Shown: piece after piece, positions 16,626-25,571 of the stretch
Layout: each line of letters starts with the position of its first letter
Position numbering within the stretch: position 1 is the first letter of the stretch
Assembly: GCF_013204825.1 (NCBI RefSeq)
Contig: NZ_JABMKV010000002.1
Span: 620,001-684,000 of the forward strand
DNA: 64,000 bases
DNA from: Pedobacter boryungensis
GTDB lineage: Bacteria; Bacteroidota; Bacteroidia; Sphingobacteriales; Sphingobacteriaceae
Direction of reading: 5' to 3'
Position numbers and translations under genes: made by a program
Notes under the pieces: model-generated
Database searches by the model: none
What the model saw: the letters and a program-made list of their open reading frames with translations, nothing else
What the model was told of the DNA's origin: nothing

Positions 16626-19415
16626 ATGGAATGGTTTAACTATCTCTTAAAAGTAAGTGCTTGTACTACCTTATTCTTTGCCTTTTACCTACTGGTTTTA
16701 AGGAAGCTGACCTTTTTTAAAATTAATCGATTTTATTTACTAGGTAGTTTGTTGCTCAGCTTTGTTATTCCTGCTTTGCAATTTAAGATAGAAAAAGAGG
16801 TAGAGCAAAGTGCATTAATTGAACAAACTACTACTTTGTCAGATGTAGACTTAGCAGGAACTAGCTTTAGTACACCAATTGTGGTTGGCTCAGGCACTGG
16901 AGATATTGAGGTTGAACCTTTCGATTGGTATGCTCTACTTCCTTACGTGTACACTGCGGTTGTAATGGGTTTTTTAGCTGTAGCCGCATGGCGATTATTT
17001 CAATTGTACAAACATACCAGAACAAAAGCCCACGAAATAAACGGACTAAAATTAGTAGCAAAAAGTGCTGGATTTACCAACTGCTCTTTCTTTAATTATG
17101 TATTTATTGATCAAAATAGTTTAACAGAAGCAGAACTAAAGGTATTACTCCAACACGAAGAAGTACATGCAAGGCAACTTCATTCGATAGATAAAATTTT
17201 GTTAATGATAGCTAAAGCAGTGTTATGGTTTAATCCGATTGTTTATTTATACGATAAAGCATTAGAGCAAGCGCATGAATATGAAGCAGATGAAACTACA
17301 TCCTTAAACTTCGGAGCTGAACACTACGCTCATCTGTTATTGAAATTAGCCGTTAGTAAAAATACAATGCCGCTCATTCACAATTTTGTGAAAAGCCCCA
17401 TTAAAGAAAGAATTAAAATGTTGTTTCACTCAAAATCTAAAAACATGAAAAAATTAATGTACTTATTAGCATTGCCAATTGGATTGGGGTTGCTATGGGG
17501 TTTTACGGTAGATGTAGTTGAGGTTCCTACCAAAACTGCAAATGAATTTACTTTAATTCTTGATGCCGGCCATGGCGGCAAAGAAATTGGAGCCAATATA
17601 AATGGATATAAAGAAAAAGATATCGCATTAGCATTTACAAAAAAGATTAAAGCGTTGGCAGAAGCTAAGGGAATTAAAGTAGTAACTACCCGTGCTGATG
17701 ACGAGAGTTTAAGCTTAGCTGATAGATTAAAACCACAAGGAGATTTCCTACTTTCTATTCATGTAAATAGTGAACCAATTGCTACTGGTGGTTCAAAAAA
17801 TGGAATTGAAATGTATACCCCTACTTCAGATAATAAGTTAAACTGGTTTAAATCAACCAGCATGACTTATAATTTGTATAAAAATCTGACAACTGTAGAA
17901 GGTATCAAAACAGGTAATAAACCATTCCAGAAAAAACTATTTCTACTACAAAATTCAAACGCTGCAGGATTAGTGCTAGAAATGGGTTATTTAACCAACA
18001 AACAAGATTTAAAAACGATTACCAATGAAGCTAAGCAAGATGAATTAGCTACGGCCATAGTAAATGCTATTCTACAATATAAAACATATTTAAAAACAGA
18101 TCAGGAGATAGAAAGGAATTTAAAAGGAGGAACATTACCAGAACCACCTAAACCTAATCAACAAAATGTGCCGTTGATTAAAAAAACAAGCATGAACTAT
18201 AAAGATGGTAAAACAGGAGAGAAAATAGTGATCACTGCTAACGGTAAAACTTTCCCAATCATCTATACATCCCTTGCCGGACAAACGAAAGTATATTTTT
18301 ACATCAACCAAAAAGTATACAGCGAAGCAGAAGCGATGCAGTTTACCCCAGCCTTTATTGCCAAACTAAGTGATAAAAGCGGTATAGGAAATATAAAAAG
18401 CACGTATGAAGTTCCTGGTGTAGAAAATACAATGGATAACTATGTCGTATGGTTTGGTGTAGAGCCAAAATTATCAGCTTATGCAGTTAAAAATAAAGAC
18501 ATTTATGAAAAGTACAATGGTAAAACTGTTGATGGAAAAGTAATTGATTATACCTATTCTCCAGTTTCAAAAGTAATGGATGGTTTTATTGTAAAAACAA
18601 CCACAGGTGAGACTTTAAAAGCAAATGTTGAAGAGAAGTTTGCAAAACAAACGCAAGCTATGGTAACCAAAGGCGATAAAGTTTCTATAAAAATATATAA
18701 TGCTAATTACAACGAAAATATAGCATTCCCAGTAGTATTTAGTTATAAATTAATGAAAGGAGATAAGGTTTTATTTGATAGATGGCCTAAAACTGCAAGT
18801 ACATTAGTAAATGATGCTACTGTTAATGTGGTGCAAAACGAACAAGGTAAAATTTATCCTAAGCCAATGGTATATAAAGCTTTAAGTATTACCAATGATA
18901 CTAAAAATAATATCTCTTATTTAAAAAAAGGAATTATGGAGATTGGAGAAAACAAACTAGAAGGAGAAGAAATTGCTTTTGATAAAAGAAAGGAAACGAT
19001 TACTGCAAAAAACGGAAAACTTACATTAAAAGGTGGTACAGAGGTTGCAGAAAAGTATATCATTTACGATATAAAAAAAGGAACATACATTACAAATAAA
19101 ACACCTGGAAATACTATTCAAGTTAATTCGGATGCTTACGAATTAATTTCGAGACTAAAGGCTAATAATGATTCTTTAAAAATGAATACTATAATGAATA
19201 AGACTCTTATAGTAAGCGGTAATGTAAAGTTAAATATCGATAAGTTTTTATTTAATGCCAAGGTATTTACCGTAGATAAAAATTCTGATGTCATAGTTGC
19301 TCATGTAGCAACTTTAACAACTCCAGAAGGTTATCAAATAAGTGGAGATAAAATTGAATACAATACACTACTTAAAAAATATACTGTAACACAACCAGTT
19401 GGCAGTGTGTATTAA
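16626..19415 (+). CDS. M56 peptidase fused to N-acetylmuramoyl-L-alanine amidase
   Basis: 929 aa, three parts. Residues 1-~300 are an M56/BlaR1-like membrane peptidase (HEEVH at ~177, HEYEADE) closely resembling the product of the preceding gene. After the last helix (LMYLLALPIGLGLLWGFTVDVV) comes a complete Amidase_3 domain (~305-495) with zinc and catalytic residues in LDAGHGGKEIGA, LSIHVNS and LVLEMGYLTN; this domain cuts the amide bond between muramic acid and the stem peptide. The remaining ~430 residues are beta-rich and unrecognised. No penicillin-binding domain is present. The fusion suggests peptidoglycan itself is bound or cut on the outside while the M56 domain signals inward to BlaI. 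Confidence 0.9.
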   Translation: MEWFNYLLKVSACTTLFFAFYLLVLRKLTFFKINRFYLLGSLLLSFVIPALQFKIEKEVEQSALIEQTTTLSDVDLAGTSFSTPIVVGSGTGDIEVEPFDWYALLPYVYTAVVMGFLAVAAWRLFQLYKHTRTKAHEINGLKLVAKSAGFTNCSFFNYVFIDQNSLTEAELKVLLQHEEVHARQLHSIDKILLMIAKAVLWFNPIVYLYDKALEQAHEYEADETTSLNFGAEHYAHLLLKLAVSKNTMPLIHNFVKSPIKERIKMLFHSKSKNMKKLMYLLALPIGLGLLWGFTVDVVEVPTKTANEFTLILDAGHGGKEIGANINGYKEKDIALAFTKKIKALAEAKGIKVVTTRADDESLSLADRLKPQGDFLLSIHVNSEPIATGGSKNGIEMYTPTSDNKLNWFKSTSMTYNLYKNLTTVEGIKTGNKPFQKKLFLLQNSNAAGLVLEMGYLTNKQDLKTITNEAKQDELATAIVNAILQYKTYLKTDQEIERNLKGGTLPEPPKPNQQNVPLIKKTSMNYKDGKTGEKIVITANGKTFPIIYTSLAGQTKVYFYINQKVYSEAEAMQFTPAFIAKLSDKSGIGNIKSTYEVPGVENTMDNYVVWFGVEPKLSAYAVKNKDIYEKYNGKTVDGKVIDYTYSPVSKVMDGFIVKTTTGETLKANVEEKFAKQTQAMVTKGDKVSIKIYNANYNENIAFPVVFSYKLMKGDKVLFDRWPKTASTLVNDATVNVVQNEQGKIYPKPMVYKALSITNDTKNNISYLKKGIMEIGENKLEGEEIAFDKRKETITAKNGKLTLKGGTEVAEKYIIYDIKKGTYITNKTPGNTIQVNSDAYELISRLKANNDSLKMNTIMNKTLIVSGNVKLNIDKFLFNAKVFTVDKNSDVIVAHVATLTTPEGYQISGDKIEYNTLLKKYTVTQPVGSVY

Positions 19416-19435
19416 AACTGGTAATTTATCAGTTT

Positions 19436-19518
19436 TTGTCATTCAGAGCGAAGCGAAGAATCTCAAAAACTTACCACACCAATTTATTCAAGAGATTTCT
19501 CCAAAGTCGGAATGACAA
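19436..19518. repeat. Dispersed palindromic (REP-like) element, copy 1
   Basis: TTGTCATTC (19436-19444) and GAATGACAA (19510-19518) are perfect inverted arms, extended by diverged GAGCGAAGCGAAGAATCTC-type sequence on each side. The same arm type recurs at 54061-54153. A third half-copy, TCATTCCGACTTTG (19556-19569), is an exact 14-bp inverted match to 19502-19515. The element fills the gap between convergent genes and may fold in both transcripts. Confidence 0.7.
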
Positions 19519-19593
19519 TTAGTTAAAGGGCTGTCAAACCATATAAATTAATTTTTCATTCCGACTTTGCTCTATGTTCCTATGTGGTAAATC

Positions 19594-21768
19594 TTATTGG
19601 CCAGGCTGATAGCTTCTTTCTACATGTTTAAGCACATCTTCTTTATAAAAAAGCACATCTTTAAATTGTCCTTTGGTATACATTAAAGCCTGATCGTTGA
19701 AATGTTTTGAAGTGGGATCTCCACTATTTCCACCAGCTAGAATAGATTTTGCTTTAATCCGTTTGCCAAACTCAACTGCACAAACAAAACTATTGCCACT
19801 ATATCCATAACGTTTATTTGTTTTAAAAGGGTTACTCACAAATGATCCTAATTGACCCCACATTGCGGAACCGAAACCTACAGGGATGCTGGGCGAATTG
19901 TCATCAAATTTTTCGTTAATAGCACCAGTCAATCGCTGGTATCGATTTACTTCCCCCCAAGCAATTTGCCATTTACCAAAACGCTTGGTTAAATCGGCAA
20001 GCGTAGCTTTTAATGGGTCTAATAATTCATTTGGCCGTGCTACTTTTGCAAATGCCGTGGTTGCTTCTACCTGATCTTTATCCCCAGGATTAATGTAAAC
20101 TTTGCGAATGGCAGAGTTTAATCTAGGCGCCCACTCCATGGCTAAAGTAGTGGCTTCAGAATTTTCTCCAGATCTATAATCCCACGTTTTTAAAATAGCA
20201 ATAGGCGCTTTTAATTCTTCTAATAAAGGATCGCTTTGTGGCAATTGATGATATGCTTTTAATAATGCAGGAATGAGTACTTCAAAACCAGGCATGTAAC
20301 TATCGTAACCAGTTGCAATAACTTTATCTAGGGTGTATTTCATTGGTCGACTTAATAATTTTACTGCCGCTACACCTCTAAAATTTTCTCCATCCGGTGC
20401 CATATAGCTTGGGTAATTTGCTTTAATTGGACTGGATTTGCCTGCCGAACTAAATGGAGTAGAATTACAGTTTTGTAGCCAGCCATTTGGTGGATTATAC
20501 ACATGAACCATATCTTTCACATTGTGTAATCCTTTCCAAGCCGTTGCCGATGTAGAACCATCAACAACCTCAGTCCAATTATATATTGTATTTCTTACAG
20601 GAATAAAATTACCATGCCAGTAGGCAATATTTCCTTGCGCATCTGCATAAACCGTATTATTAGATGCATTTGCTTTTAAGTCCATTGCCTTTTGATAATC
20701 TTCAAAACTTTTAGCTTTAGTACGTACCCAACTTTGCACTAAACTTTGTGTATTTCTGTTTTTAGATTTTAAGCTAATCCATTTGCCGTCTCTGACCGCC
20801 ATAACTGGTCCATTATTGGTAAAATAGGCGTTAAAATTTTTAGTTCTTAAAGTTTCTCCTTCACGATAGCGGATGGTTACTTTTTTCTCCATTACAGGGA
20901 ATTTCTTTTTATCGTATTCATAAACTAAACCCTTATCCGTTTTACTTATTTTCTCAGCATACATATCGGCAATATCAACATTGTTAGACGTATGCATCCA
21001 GCCACAATGTTCATTAAAGCCTTGGTAAACGAAAAACTGACCCCAAGTTACAGCACCATATGCATTTAAACCTTCTTCGCTTTGCATTTGTACTTCTGGT
21101 CTAAAATAAAAGGTAGTATGCGGATTGATATATAAAATTGCATTACCAGATTCAGTCATTGATGGTGCAAAAGCAAAACCATTTGATCCACTATGTTGAT
21201 CTTTTATCACAGGAACATAAGCCGTTGGCGAATAATCTCCTGTATAAAATTTCTTTAATTCTTCGATGGTTAAATCAGCAGTATTAATCGCACCAATACT
21301 TCCATCAGTCCATAGTAACGCGTACCAAGGTTTAAATCTAGTTAGTAGGGCAGGTTTAACTTGTGGATTTTTGTATAAATAATAGTTTATACCTGCAGCA
21401 TAAGCATCCAATAATTTTTTAAGCCAAGGTTGGGCTTTTTGATAATCAGCTATAGCTTCAGTCGAATCTATTAATAAACGAATTTGCAAATCATTAAAAA
21501 GGCTTCGTTCCCCATTAATTTCAGCTAATCTCCCTAATTTTTCAATGTAGTTAAGTTCTACACGCTTAAAATCATCCTCACATTGCGCATACAAAAGTCC
21601 AAAAACTGCATCAGCATCTGTTTTGCCATATACATGTGGAATTCCCCAATTATCTCTAATAATAGTCACATTTTTAGCTCGAGCCTGATAAGCGGCAATT
21701 TCGGTAGGAGTAAATTTCTGAGCGAAAACAGAAAGGGGAAGTAAAAACAGTAATACTAATTTTTTCAT
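19594..21768 (-). CDS. Penicillin acylase family (Ntn-hydrolase) protein
   Basis: About 724 aa with a signal peptide (MKKLVLLFLLPLSVFA-Q); the ATG at 21768 is preferred to the TTG two codons upstream. Family marks are IIRDNWGIPHVYG and AVFGLLYAQCEDDF in the alpha part, the autoprocessing/nucleophile site HSGSNGFAFAP with Ser at about 195, YINPHTTFYFRPE and later GNIAYWHG. The proprotein is normally cleaved before the nucleophilic Ser to give alpha and beta chains. Relatives hydrolyse amides such as beta-lactam side chains or acyl-homoserine lactones. It is convergent with the BlaI/M56 operon; a shared link to beta-lactam or cell-wall stress is suggested by location only. Confidence 0.9.
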   Translation of the reverse strand: MKKLVLLFLLPLSVFAQKFTPTEIAAYQARAKNVTIIRDNWGIPHVYGKTDADAVFGLLYAQCEDDFKRVELNYIEKLGRLAEINGERSLFNDLQIRLLIDSTEAIADYQKAQPWLKKLLDAYAAGINYYLYKNPQVKPALLTRFKPWYALLWTDGSIGAINTADLTIEELKKFYTGDYSPTAYVPVIKDQHSGSNGFAFAPSMTESGNAILYINPHTTFYFRPEVQMQSEEGLNAYGAVTWGQFFVYQGFNEHCGWMHTSNNVDIADMYAEKISKTDKGLVYEYDKKKFPVMEKKVTIRYREGETLRTKNFNAYFTNNGPVMAVRDGKWISLKSKNRNTQSLVQSWVRTKAKSFEDYQKAMDLKANASNNTVYADAQGNIAYWHGNFIPVRNTIYNWTEVVDGSTSATAWKGLHNVKDMVHVYNPPNGWLQNCNSTPFSSAGKSSPIKANYPSYMAPDGENFRGVAAVKLLSRPMKYTLDKVIATGYDSYMPGFEVLIPALLKAYHQLPQSDPLLEELKAPIAILKTWDYRSGENSEATTLAMEWAPRLNSAIRKVYINPGDKDQVEATTAFAKVARPNELLDPLKATLADLTKRFGKWQIAWGEVNRYQRLTGAINEKFDDNSPSIPVGFGSAMWGQLGSFVSNPFKTNKRYGYSGNSFVCAVEFGKRIKAKSILAGGNSGDPTSKHFNDQALMYTKGQFKDVLFYKEDVLKHVERSYQPGQ

Positions 21769-21926
21769 GACCAAGAAGTAAAATATAATGAGAGAACCCT
21801 AAATTGAGAAATATTTTTGATTTAATAGTGGTTCGTTATAATCGGCTTTAAATTAATTGATTATGCAGGAAATTTTCATTTGTATTAGTATAGATAAATA
21901 TCGAAATTAGTTTCAAATCTAAATTC

Positions 21927-22793
21927 ATGCGCCACAATACAACAGTTGAAGACCATTTAAAAAATAAAGTAGAATGCACTTCTTGCGGATCAGTATTAAC
22001 GGGCAAGTATTGTAGCACATGTGGTGAGAAAAGATTTGAACTTCATGATCTAGCTTTGAAGCATTATGCTGAAGAATCAATTGAAGGGATAACCCATTTT
22101 GATAATAAGTTTTTTAAATCGGTAAAACTGTTAGTGACGAGGCCGGGGTTGTTGGCATTAGATTTTTGCAGAGGTAAAAGAGTGCCGTTTATGCGTCCAT
22201 TTGCTTTATTCTTTGTCTGCAATATCATTTATTTTTTACTAATTGGACAAAACAACCTGTTTTCAACACCGTTAACTAGTTTTTATAATTTTTATCCCTT
22301 TACAGAATTTCATTCAAAAGAGATTATAGATCAAGTAGCTCCAACAAATGAAAAGTTTAAAGTTGTTGCTACAATTTTTAATCAAAAGATGGGTATAGAA
22401 TCAAAAGCCTTTTTAGTGGTTTTTATTCCCTTATTGGCCATTGGTGGTTTTTTAGTATTTAGAAGAAGATATCTCTCTGAACATTTAGTTTTTAGCACCT
22501 ATCTTTTTTCGTTCTTACTTTTGTTTTACACTTTTTTAGGCTCCTGTATCACAAACCCTTACTACTATTTTTTTGTAAAAGGGAATTACGATAGCACCTA
22601 TGATTTGGTTAGTGCGTTAACAGCATGGGTCATTTTTGGCGTATATTGTTTTTTTGCCTCAAGAAGATTTTATAATGCTTCCATAATCCGATCAGTTATC
22701 GGATCTGTAGTCATTATGTTTTTATTTTTAGCAGGGTTATACGGCTATAGAATATTGCTTTTCTTTAAAATTATACATTCAATTGGAGTTTAA
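21927..22793 (+). CDS. DUF3667 zinc-ribbon membrane protein
   Basis: 288 aa. The N-terminus has a zinc ribbon, CTSCGSVLTGKYCSTCGEKR, followed by the conserved FKSVKLLVTRPGLLALDFCRGKR and then about five hydrophobic helices. This is the DUF3667 architecture, widespread in Bacteroidota and of unknown function. It stands alone and converges with the Omp85 gene, 5 nt apart. Confidence 0.8.
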   Translation: MRHNTTVEDHLKNKVECTSCGSVLTGKYCSTCGEKRFELHDLALKHYAEESIEGITHFDNKFFKSVKLLVTRPGLLALDFCRGKRVPFMRPFALFFVCNIIYFLLIGQNNLFSTPLTSFYNFYPFTEFHSKEIIDQVAPTNEKFKVVATIFNQKMGIESKAFLVVFIPLLAIGGFLVFRRRYLSEHLVFSTYLFSFLLLFYTFLGSCITNPYYYFFVKGNYDSTYDLVSALTAWVIFGVYCFFASRRFYNASIIRSVIGSVVIMFLFLAGLYGYRILLFFKIIHSIGV

Positions 22794-22798
22794 ACCAG

Positions 22799-23929
22799 TT
22801 AAAAAGCCTCTGCTAAACTAATATACATTCCACTTTGGCGTTTTTCATTTGCTTTTTTCTCCCCAATTCCATAATCCAAACGAACACTTAACCCTTTGGC
22901 AGTATCAAAGAAATATCTTCCGCCTACACCATAATTAGGCTTTAAATCATCAAAAGATAAATTGCCGTTAGAGAATACTTTTCCTCCGCCAGCAAAAGCA
23001 ACAATACCAAATCTGTTCATAAAACGATAACGCAATTCCGCTTGTGCCGCTACTAAATTCTCATCCCGATAGCGCCCAGTATAATAACCACGCATAATTT
23101 CATCATTACCTAACTGCGGTAAAAGATAAAATGGAGTTTGTGTGCCCTGCACAGTATGATATAAGCCTTGTATGCCCAATACTACTTTTGGTGCTAACGA
23201 CCAAAAATTACGCACATTTACCTTTATTTGGCTGCCTGTAAAATGGCTGCTACCAAAAACATCTGGTGCATATTGATAAGTTATTCTGCCAAAAAACCCT
23301 TTTGTTGGGTAATTATTAGAGTTTCTCGTGTCATAACTTTGAGATAAACCAACATACGCAACCGAACCACCAGTTCTATCGTGTAAAGCAGGCGATGAAC
23401 TGTAAATTCCACCAGTAATTTTATCGGTAAAACTATAGTTTTCAAACCCTAAAGAAATTCCAGTATAAGCGTGTTTAATAAATGTTTTCTCTGCATCTAA
23501 AAGGATTTTTATTTGCTGTTGCACCAGCTTATCTTCATCACTTTTTTGCGTGTTATTTCCTATGCCATAAAAGTTAAAAGGTGTTTTTTTAAAGCGTACT
23601 TCACCAATAAAATGATAAAGATTTCCCTTTGTCCATGCATCACCTTTTAACGTTAAATTATATGTCTTTTTCGTAGAGTAAGAAGCTGTTCCAGAGAAAT
23701 TAGAACTTCTATTAGTTGTATCTTTTCTATCCATATAAAATGAATACAGTGCACCTAGGCCAAATTCAAAACCAGTTTCCTGCGCATAACCTAATACAGG
23801 TATCGGCATAAAGCTAGCCTTACGAGTAGTATCTTTTTCGTTCGATAATAACTTTTGAATTAGTTTTTTTTGAGCCCAAAGAGGATTAGTCAAAACAGTC
23901 AGTACGCAAAAAATCAATATTTTTTTCAT
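22799..23929 (-). CDS. Omp85/BamA-superfamily outer-membrane barrel without POTRA domains
   Basis: About 376 aa with a signal peptide (MKKILIFCVLTVLTNPLWA-Q; the ATG at 23929 is chosen over GTG 23935). The sequence is a 16-strand-type barrel with the surface-antigen features SQSYDTRNSNNYPTKGFFG, MRGYYTGRYRDENLVAAQAELRYRF (the loop-6 RGY motif) and a terminal Phe (SLAEAF), the BAM recognition signal. No POTRA repeats fit in the short N-terminus, so this is a stand-alone barrel of the patatin-less, BamA/TamA-like type common in Bacteroidota. The cargo is unknown. Confidence 0.82.
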   Translation of the reverse strand: MKKILIFCVLTVLTNPLWAQKKLIQKLLSNEKDTTRKASFMPIPVLGYAQETGFEFGLGALYSFYMDRKDTTNRSSNFSGTASYSTKKTYNLTLKGDAWTKGNLYHFIGEVRFKKTPFNFYGIGNNTQKSDEDKLVQQQIKILLDAEKTFIKHAYTGISLGFENYSFTDKITGGIYSSSPALHDRTGGSVAYVGLSQSYDTRNSNNYPTKGFFGRITYQYAPDVFGSSHFTGSQIKVNVRNFWSLAPKVVLGIQGLYHTVQGTQTPFYLLPQLGNDEIMRGYYTGRYRDENLVAAQAELRYRFMNRFGIVAFAGGGKVFSNGNLSFDDLKPNYGVGGRYFFDTAKGLSVRLDYGIGEKKANEKRQSGMYISLAEAF

Positions 23930-24069
23930 CGCCACAAAGTAAAGGAATTATTGCTTAAAAGTTTAATAGCGTATTTGGATATAATAAGCAGTTTGATTGC
24001 AATTTATAGTTTGAGATGGATGTCACTCAACTTCTTAAAAATTCATTTTCAACTTCACTGTTAAGACGG

Positions 24070-24102
24070 GGTTTGGTCGGAGTTTGGTCGGGGTTTGGTC
24101 GG
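24070..24102 (+). repeat. Three tandem 11-bp units, consensus GGTTTGGTCGG
   Basis: Units at 24070-24080, 24081-24091 (first base A) and 24092-24102 are otherwise identical. It is a G-rich island in A+T-rich surroundings, upstream of the deoxyhypusine-synthase-like gene. Confidence 0.9.
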
Positions 24103-24309
24103 ACTTGTGACAATTGTACCCGACTAAAGTCCGTATCAACTGCGAATTAAACTGGAGCTTAAATAATCCAATTAGAGTTCTCCTTGGTCATAGTATCATT
24201 GCCTATTAATAGAACCACTCTTTAATCTAATTTAACTAATAGTTAATAGTGCGGCCAGACCAAAAAATCGCAATAGAAAATTATCAATTTCACTTTAACC
24301 TAAAATCTG

Positions 24310-24317
24310 TACTTTTG
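24310..24317 (+). promoter_or_regulatory. TAnnTTTG -7 element of the deoxyhypusine-synthase-like gene
   Basis: TACTTTTG followed by GCAGC, 23 nt before ATG 24341, a typical Bacteroidota promoter with a short leader. Confidence 0.65.
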
Positions 24318-24340
24318 CAGCAAACAATAAAAATATACAG

Positions 24341-25321
24341 ATGAGTACGACAAGAGGACCGATATCGAAATTTATGGAGACTAACTATCTTCATTTTAAC
24401 GCTGCGGCGATGATGGATGCAGCTAAAGGTTATGAAACCCATTTAGAAGAAGGTGGAAAAATGATGATTACCCTTGCAGGCGCAATGAGTACGGCAGAGT
24501 TGGGCATTTCTTTAGCGGAAATGATTAGACAAGATAAAGTGGCTATTATTTCATGTACAGGTGCAAACTTAGAGGAAGATATTATGAACCTTGTTGCGCA
24601 CTCACACTATAAACGTGTTCCAAACTATCGTGATTTAAGTCCGCAAGATGAGTGGGACTTATTAGAAAATCATTACAACCGTGTAACGGATACCTGTATT
24701 CCAGAAGAAGAGGCATTTCGTCGTTTGCAAAAACATATTCACAAAATTTGGAAAGATGCTGATGCTTCAGGCGAGCGTTATTTTCCGCATGAGTTTATGT
24801 ACAAAATGCTGTTAAGTGGAGATTTAGAGCAATACTATGAAATTGACCCTAAAAATTCATGGATGTTGGCAGCTGCCGAAAAGAATTTGCCAATTGTAGT
24901 GCCAGGATGGGAAGATTCGACGATGGGAAATATCTTCGCATCTTACGTGATGAAAAATGAATTGAAAGCTACCACCATGAAAAGTGGTATTGAATATATG
25001 GGTTATCTAGCAGATTGGTATATCGCAAACTCGGCTGGCAAAGGAATTGGCTTTTTCCAAATTGGTGGCGGTATAGCAGGAGATTTCCCAATTTGTGTGG
25101 TTCCGATGTTGTATCAAGATATGGAAATGGAGAATATTCCATTCTGGAGTTATTTCTGTCAGATATCTGATTCCACTACTTCTTATGGTTCTTATTCGGG
25201 CGCTGTGCCAAATGAAAAGATCACTTGGGGTAAATTAGATATTCATACGCCTAAATTTATTGTAGAATCTGATGCTACGATTGTAGCTCCATTGATATTT
25301 GCTTGGATATTAAAAATGTAA
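24341..25321 (+). CDS. Deoxyhypusine synthase family protein
   Basis: 326 aa. The sequence matches the deoxyhypusine synthase fold throughout: LTLAGAMSTAEL-type N-terminal segment (ITLAGAMSTAEL), AIISCTGANLEEDI, FFQIGGGIAGDFPICVVP, and near the C-terminus NEKITWGK with the Lys (about residue 298) that forms the enzyme-imine intermediate in the eukaryotic enzyme. The enzyme transfers the aminobutyl group of spermidine. Bacteria lack eIF5A, so the physiological acceptor must differ; bacterial members may make homospermidine or modify small amines. It is a single-gene unit with its own promoter and terminator. Confidence 0.88.
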   Translation: MSTTRGPISKFMETNYLHFNAAAMMDAAKGYETHLEEGGKMMITLAGAMSTAELGISLAEMIRQDKVAIISCTGANLEEDIMNLVAHSHYKRVPNYRDLSPQDEWDLLENHYNRVTDTCIPEEEAFRRLQKHIHKIWKDADASGERYFPHEFMYKMLLSGDLEQYYEIDPKNSWMLAAAEKNLPIVVPGWEDSTMGNIFASYVMKNELKATTMKSGIEYMGYLADWYIANSAGKGIGFFQIGGGIAGDFPICVVPMLYQDMEMENIPFWSYFCQISDSTTSYGSYSGAVPNEKITWGKLDIHTPKFIVESDATIVAPLIFAWILKM

Positions 25322-25361
25322 TTTAAAATCCAAATTTTTTTCAAAAAGATAAGCGCAAGAG

Positions 25362-25396
25362 AATCAGCAGTATTTTAAAAATTGCTGATTTTTTAT
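25362..25396 (+). terminator. Rho-independent terminator
   Basis: AATCAGCA (25362-25369) pairs with TGCTGATT (25383-25390), followed by TTTTATTG. It lies 40 nt after the deoxyhypusine-synthase-like stop. Confidence 0.8.
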
Positions 25397-25483
25397 TGTT
25401 TAAAGGGGAAAATACAATAATTTAGAATGATTATAAATTGTATTTCACTGTCATTAATATGTCATTGGTATCTTAATAAATTT

Positions 25484-25491
25484 TACTTTTG
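25484..25491 (+). promoter_or_regulatory. TAnnTTTG promoter of the ACIII/oxidase operon
   Basis: TACTTTTG lies 80 nt before the actA start, with a TTGG about 16 nt upstream (25465-25468) that could serve as the -33 element. It is the only good promoter seen ahead of the long respiratory gene series. Confidence 0.6.
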
Positions 25492-25571
25492 TTCAAATCT
25501 TTCTGAATGGCTTAATCAAATCATCATCTAGATTTAAAATTAATTTCAAAAAATAGCATAAAATACTCATT

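Larger units (their letters stand above)
23930..24340. other. 411-bp intergenic region with tandem repeat, alternative hairpins and a promoter
   Basis: No ORF is supported here. It holds an 11-bp triple repeat (24070-24102), a potential switch of hairpins just after it (GTCGG 24098-24102 with CCGAC 24120-24124, or CGGACTT 24100-24106 with AAGTCCG 24127-24133), and a TAnnTTTG promoter near the 3' end. No known riboswitch was recognised. Confidence 0.6.
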
